This document shows, in pieces, positions 60,468 to 64,000 of a stretch of 64,000 nt of DNA. The position numbers were made by a program, and so were the translations under genes. Position 1 is the stretch's first letter; the number at the start of each line of letters is the position of its first letter. Source of the DNA: a virus; IMG/VR virus record IMGVR_UViG_3300032236_002285, positions 124,001-188,000 of that record, one strand, 5' to 3'. Below the pieces are notes generated by a model. It was given only the letters and a program-made list of their open reading frames with translations, did no database searches and was not told the origin of the DNA.

Positions 60468-61188
60468 AAAAATTCATAATTATTAATTCTGTACCCATAA
60501 TTGTTATTTTAGAATCAAATTTACAATTAGGATAAAGCTCTTCTATTCCATCAAAGTAGTAATAGCTTAGTAAAAATCTACCTTTAATATTATTTAGAAC
60601 TTCAGCAAGTTCTTTATGAGTTTCTTTATTGAAATCGTGATTGATGTAATATTCTTCTTTACCAAAATAAGGAGGATCTACATAAAAGAATGTTGATTCA
60701 GAATCATACATCTCAATTACTTTTTTATAATCGTAGTTGTGTATTTTATTTATTTTATACAAGTGATACTCATAAGCTCGATATTTCATTTTAAGTATAT
60801 TGAACTCACTATTATCTCTCCAAGAGTCTTTTCCTATTTCATATGGTGATGAGCAGCAAAGTACAACTAACCAGTAAAGAGAAAGTAACATTTCATCCTT
60901 TTCGGTTATCATGTTTTTCAAGCAACTTCTGTAGTATTCTTCATCTACTTCAGTTTTTTTGAATATCTCAATAAAGTCAGGATTTTTTAGATTTTTGAAT
61001 AGTAAATAGTTTAGATTGTTTTTATCATTATAGATAAAATTAACATCCTTAAACTTAGTAAAATCTAGTGCAAAAAAAATACCAAACATTCCACCAAATG
61101 GTTCCACATAAGTGGAAATATTCGTAGGTATGTTTGGTATTATGAAATTCGCAAATTTAGATTTTTCTCCTAAGTAGGGTATTAGCAT
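60466..61188 (-). CDS. dam: DNA adenine methylase (D12/Dam-like)
   Basis: 240 aa. PYLGEKSK (4-11) and VEPFGGM (28-34) make the SAM site, and VDPPYFG (170-176) the catalytic DPPY motif; order and length fit Dam-like D12 enzymes. It would methylate adenine N6 and probably protects phage DNA from host restriction or marks it. Target site cannot be read from sequence. It follows the small gene at 61198 by nine bases. Confidence 0.88.
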   Translation of the reverse strand: MLIPYLGEKSKFANFIIPNIPTNISTYVEPFGGMFGIFFALDFTKFKDVNFIYNDKNNLNYLLFKNLKNPDFIEIFKKTEVDEEYYRSCLKNMITEKDEMLLSLYWLVVLCCSSPYEIGKDSWRDNSEFNILKMKYRAYEYHLYKINKIHNYDYKKVIEMYDSESTFFYVDPPYFGKEEYYINHDFNKETHKELAEVLNNIKGRFLLSYYYFDGIEELYPNCKFDSKITIMGTELIIMNF

Positions 61189-61197
61189 CTAAACTTA

Positions 61198-61431
61198 TTA
61201 ATTTTTTGACTTCACAGATTTCTTAATTTCTTTGTGAAGTTGCTTGAAGATAGATTTAACTTCTCCAAATTTCATTTCCCCACTAATTGCTGCCATATAA
61301 TCAGTTTCTAATTTACTAATTTTTTCATGAACAGGATAAACGGTTATAGCTTTTGTAGCTCTTGGTTTTCTTGTCTTTACATTAGAATTTGCTTCGGCTT
61401 TCATAGAAGGAGTTGTTTTTGAATTTTCCAT
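61198..61431 (-). CDS. Small basic protein
   Basis: 77 aa. Basic, Thr/Ala-rich N-terminus (NVKTRKPRATKAIT) then a helical pair (ISKLETDYMAAISGEM; IFKQLHKEIKKSVK). A DNA-binding role is possible. Same operon as the methylase. Confidence 0.55.
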   Translation of the reverse strand: MENSKTTPSMKAEANSNVKTRKPRATKAITVYPVHEKISKLETDYMAAISGEMKFGEVKSIFKQLHKEIKKSVKSKN

Positions 61432-61476
61432 ATGTTTTTATGTTATAAAAGTTATATTAAAAAAATGTTATTTGTT

Positions 61477-62586
61477 TTATTTTTTAAATTCTTTTTTATC
61501 ATTAGAAACATAAAAGTTATCAAAGTTGTAATATTTTTTATAGACTTCTTTAATCTTTTTCATATTAACATCATCTAGGATATCATAAACTGACCAACCT
61601 TCTGGATTAATATATTGATTAACATTCTTATATCTAAGAATCTCGTCTTTTTCCATTCTTACTTTATAATAATCTTTAACAAGATTGAATCTTTCTTTTG
61701 TTAAATACTTATCAGGATTTGTAATTACCTCTTTAACTGAATCAACTACACCATTAAAGTTTTTGTTAGAAGTTTGAGTTGAAATAGTATTAATACCTTG
61801 ATTATTAACTCTTGATAAATAACAATGTACATAATAAACTAAGCCTCTTTTTTCTCTAATTTCTTGATAAAGAGGAGATTTTAATCCTAATGATAACATA
61901 GCATTAATAAAGTGAACATAAGCAAAATCCTCTTCAATTATTGGAGAAAGAATAGCAATAGATGTTTTATCTTTGAATTCATTACTTAATTCCAAATCAA
62001 CATCATGATTTCCAAATTCTAAAGTTTTCTTAATTTCTCTTTTAGCAAAATCAATAGTGTTGTTTTTATAAGGCTTGTTCTTAGAAACATTAATGATTTT
62101 TGTTGGCTTAGCATATTGAAGTTCAAAAAAGTTCAAACAATCCATATACTTTAAGTTTTCCAAATCTTCTTTCAATCCAATTGGGTCAAAGTCACCAAAT
62201 AATTTACGAGAAAGATTTAACATATGTGTTTGAGTTTGGTCATTAAAACAATCCATATACTCTTCAAGTACGATATTTCTTTCATTCTCAAATTGTTCCT
62301 TAGTAACATTAAATTCACCAAGTAAGTCCATAAACTCACCTTTCCACTTATTTACTTTTTCATCTAAACCTGTTAGATAGAAAACGATTTCATTTGAACT
62401 CGTGTAAGCATTCCAATCAATACCATCTTTATCAAAATCTTCTTGAAGATGATCAAAGTTTTTACACATTAAATGTTCCATTAAATGGCTAATACCATAC
62501 CAACCTTTTTTCTCAAGGTTTGTTGAACCTTCATAAACTACATAAAAACCAGAAAGGTCTGTTTGAGATTTTAAATTTATTATCAT
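61477..62586 (-). CDS. M16-family (insulinase-type) zinc metallopeptidase
   Basis: 369 aa. The inverted zinc motif HLMEH (34-38) and the downstream ERNIVLEEY (about 102-110) with third-ligand Glu are intact; REKRGLVYYV (about 242-251) is the second-half signature. Length fits one half (two alpha/beta units) of the M16 clamp, as in PqqL/processing-peptidase-like members acting as dimers. It cuts peptides or unfolded proteins. Uncommon on phages; role unknown. Confidence 0.85.
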   Translation of the reverse strand: MIINLKSQTDLSGFYVVYEGSTNLEKKGWYGISHLMEHLMCKNFDHLQEDFDKDGIDWNAYTSSNEIVFYLTGLDEKVNKWKGEFMDLLGEFNVTKEQFENERNIVLEEYMDCFNDQTQTHMLNLSRKLFGDFDPIGLKEDLENLKYMDCLNFFELQYAKPTKIINVSKNKPYKNNTIDFAKREIKKTLEFGNHDVDLELSNEFKDKTSIAILSPIIEEDFAYVHFINAMLSLGLKSPLYQEIREKRGLVYYVHCYLSRVNNQGINTISTQTSNKNFNGVVDSVKEVITNPDKYLTKERFNLVKDYYKVRMEKDEILRYKNVNQYINPEGWSVYDILDDVNMKKIKEVYKKYYNFDNFYVSNDKKEFKK

Positions 62587-62608
62587 TTATACACACTTTT
62601 ATTTAGTG

Positions 62609-62618
62609 TTATATATTT
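62609..62618 (-). promoter_or_regulatory. Phage-type promoter, weaker match
   Basis: Minus-strand AAATATATAA about 22 bases before the ATG at 62586. Confidence 0.4.
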
Positions 62619-62636
62619 AGTAAGTAAGAATGTTTA

Positions 62637-63566
62637 TTATTTATTAATGTCAAATTTAGACCAAATAACAAGGTCACCATCTACATACTGTACTTCAGTA
62701 GGAACCCACTTTAAGTAAACAATAAATCTAGAAGATATTTCTTCACTAGTAATCTTAGTTCCAAATTTTGAATTTATTTTATCAGCAATACCTTGACAGA
62801 AAATAATTAATCTATCTTCTTCAACTACTGAAAATTCATTTATTGTTATAAATTGTTCAACATAGCTTTTTACCGATTTATTATAGTTTGCGGTTGTTGG
62901 ATTATCTGTTAGGTTTTTAGTAATTATTTTTGACCAGTTTTCTTTTAAGTCATCTTGTAAATAAGTAAGAGCTACTTCATGGTATTTTTCCATTAAACCA
63001 GGAATTTCGTTAATATAAAGCTGACCATAAGGTGTTTGATGATATCCATATTTATATCTAATTATGATTTCATCAACACCATTAAATAAAGCCCAACCAT
63101 CACCACCAAGAAAAATTTTATTTTTATCAAGTCCTAATTTATCGGCTGTAAAGTAAAGATAAACATCACAAAAACCATTTGTGCTATCTAATCTTGTTGA
63201 CTTATACCACTCAAAGAAATCCCTACCTGTTATTTTATTTGCTTCCTCTGAGAAGATAAGTTTAATAATTTCAAAAGTCCAACCTTTTTTCTCAAGTTCT
63301 GATTGTAGATATTGATAATCTTCTTCTGGTTTTGCATTTTCTCTTTTACAAAGGTCAGAAAAAGACAAAGTACTAAAATTTTCAGTTACTCCAATAATAT
63401 CATCAGAAAAAGTATCTCTTAATTCTATAAGTTCCTGTCTTTTATTATCAGCAATCATTTTTTTAACATCTGATTCTGATATAACAATTTGTTTTCCATT
63501 AACATCATAAACTACAATGTCTTCCTTAATGAATTCATTATACTTCTTCAACAACTTCTTCTTCAT
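62637..63566 (-). CDS. Internal-head-protein candidate
   Basis: 309 aa. Leader MKKKLLKKYNEFIKED (Glu at 15). The next part (VVYDVNGKQIVISESDVKK) and the rest are charged and helical, with no enzyme motif. Its start overlaps the small gene at 63538 by 29 bases. Confidence 0.62.
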   Translation of the reverse strand: MKKKLLKKYNEFIKEDIVVYDVNGKQIVISESDVKKMIADNKRQELIELRDTFSDDIIGVTENFSTLSFSDLCKRENAKPEEDYQYLQSELEKKGWTFEIIKLIFSEEANKITGRDFFEWYKSTRLDSTNGFCDVYLYFTADKLGLDKNKIFLGGDGWALFNGVDEIIIRYKYGYHQTPYGQLYINEIPGLMEKYHEVALTYLQDDLKENWSKIITKNLTDNPTTANYNKSVKSYVEQFITINEFSVVEEDRLIIFCQGIADKINSKFGTKITSEEISSRFIVYLKWVPTEVQYVDGDLVIWSKFDINK

Positions 63567-63684
63567 GTAAAATTTGTTCTTTTTCTAATTCTTTTTTTGC
63601 AACTTCAGCAACATAATTAGCCCACTCTTCATCCATATAGCCGATGTCGCTATTGTTATAAAATGATATTGGTTCTTTTTTCAT
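63538..63684 (-). CDS. Small acidic protein
   Basis: 48 aa (MKKEPISFYNNSDIGYMDEEW... to HEEEVVEEV). Very acidic C-terminus. A phage-type promoter ends four bases before its ATG, so it heads the transcript that continues into the next gene. Confidence 0.6.
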   Translation of the reverse strand: MKKEPISFYNNSDIGYMDEEWANYVAEVAKKELEKEQILHEEEVVEEV

Positions 63685-63688
63685 AAGA

Positions 63689-63699
63689 GTATATATTAA
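63689..63699 (-). promoter_or_regulatory. Phage-type promoter, close-spaced (TTAATATATAC)
   Basis: Minus-strand TTAATATATAC overlapping the primase stop codon and followed by TCTT and ATG at 63684. Confidence 0.65.
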
Positions 63700-64000
63700 G
63701 AAATTTTTCTGTTTTTTAAGTAATTTAAAAAATCAAAAGAGTTATCTTGATAAGTATTTAATATTTCTTTATTGATATTTATTTCTAAAATATCATCTAA
63801 ATATTGGTTCTTTTGGAAGTAGTGTTCAGCCGGATCTTTAGCGACTTTACTGATAACAGTTTTAGTTTTAATATTATTGAGTTCAAAAAAATCTTTTAGA
63901 ATAGCTGATGATCTTAACCCTACTTCATCTTTATCGGAAAAGATAACAATTGAAGAAGGTTTCTTTTTTATTACTTGATAAAGTTGAATACCTGACCACA
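63696..64000 (-). CDS. DnaG-type primase, TOPRIM part (partial)
   Basis: The C-terminal 101 residues of a minus-strand gene that continues beyond the window. SSIVIFSDKDEVGLRSS matches the TOPRIM strand with D-x-D, and VAKDPAEHYF the KDP(A/x)E segment of DnaG primases. The N-terminal zinc and catalytic parts are outside the window. Confidence 0.7.
   Translation of the reverse strand, partial: WSGIQLYQVIKKKPSSIVIFSDKDEVGLRSSAILKDFFELNNIKTKTVISKVAKDPAEHYFQKNQYLDDILEININKEILNTYQDNSFDFLNYLKNRKIS

Noticed and set aside
1-64000. Prophage or integrated element
   Set aside because: No integrase, repressor, attachment repeats or host genes are visible; gene content is that of a lytic myovirus.

Overview
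The window looks like part of a large, strictly lytic, T4-related myovirus genome whose host is a member of the Bacteroidetes (a Flavobacterium-like host fits best). The DNA is very AT-rich and almost fully coding. I see about 70 protein genes, one tRNA, no integrase, repressor, insertion sequence or CRISPR array, and no gene-free stretch over 300 bases (the longest is about 110 bases). Host inference: at least six genes carry a promoter of the Bacteroidetes primary-sigma type (TTG/TTTG, 19-20 bases, TAnnTTTG), Shine-Dalgarno sequences are mostly absent, and the phage bS21 gene resembles the Bacteroidetes form. T4-type inference: SbcC/gp46-like ATPase, PhoH, ligase, fragments resembling gp23 (major capsid) and gp18 (tail sheath), and many proteins starting with a peptide like the T4 capsid-targeting sequence.

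Layout. 1-2.8 kb: two internal-protein candidates and a cysteine synthase on the minus strand. 2.8-11.1 kb: a plus-strand run of small enzymes (metallophosphoesterase, SLOG-fold protein, GreA-like factor, two HAD phosphatases, two Nudix hydrolases, nucleotidyltransferase, ATP-dependent nucleic acid ligase), tRNA-Cys and small unknown proteins. 11.2-17.4 kb: mixed strands with a SHOCT protein, zinc-ribbon protein, M20/M28-type peptidase and PhoH. 17.5-38.1 kb: adhesin/tail-fibre block (WG-repeat protein of 1715 aa, baseplate-like proteins, collagen-like fibre, triple LamG-like protein, 1679-aa beta-solenoid). 38.2-40.4 kb: minus-strand PaaK-like adenylate-forming enzyme, a methyltransferase-like protein and a HELLE-motif protein. 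40.4-48.6 kb: internal-protein candidates, short capsid-like and sheath-like fragments, GIY-YIG-type protein, SbcC-like ATPase, bS21 and a DnaJ-like protein. 48.6-56.2 kb: two more giant minus-strand structural proteins. 56.2-60 kb: sirtuin, small unknowns, HD hydrolase and an HExxH protein. 60-64 kb: D12-type DNA adenine methylase, M16 peptidase, internal-protein candidates and the end of a TOPRIM primase, all on the minus strand.

Two genome-wide patterns tie the genes together. First, a phage-specific promoter-like element, TTTAATATATA followed by A, C or G, precedes structural and internal-protein genes on both strands, either about 4-7 bases or about 14-30 bases from the start codon. Host-type promoters precede metabolic genes instead, suggesting early/middle versus late control. 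Second, about a dozen otherwise unrelated proteins share an N-terminal leader (K-K/R-Y-L-x-F-I-K-E type) like the T4 peptide that directs proteins into the prohead and is cut after Glu. Together these suggest an unusually large cargo of head-packaged proteins. A third pattern, a shared C-terminal tail of the form R-x-x-K-I-K/N-x-I-L in about nine small proteins, has no explanation I know of.
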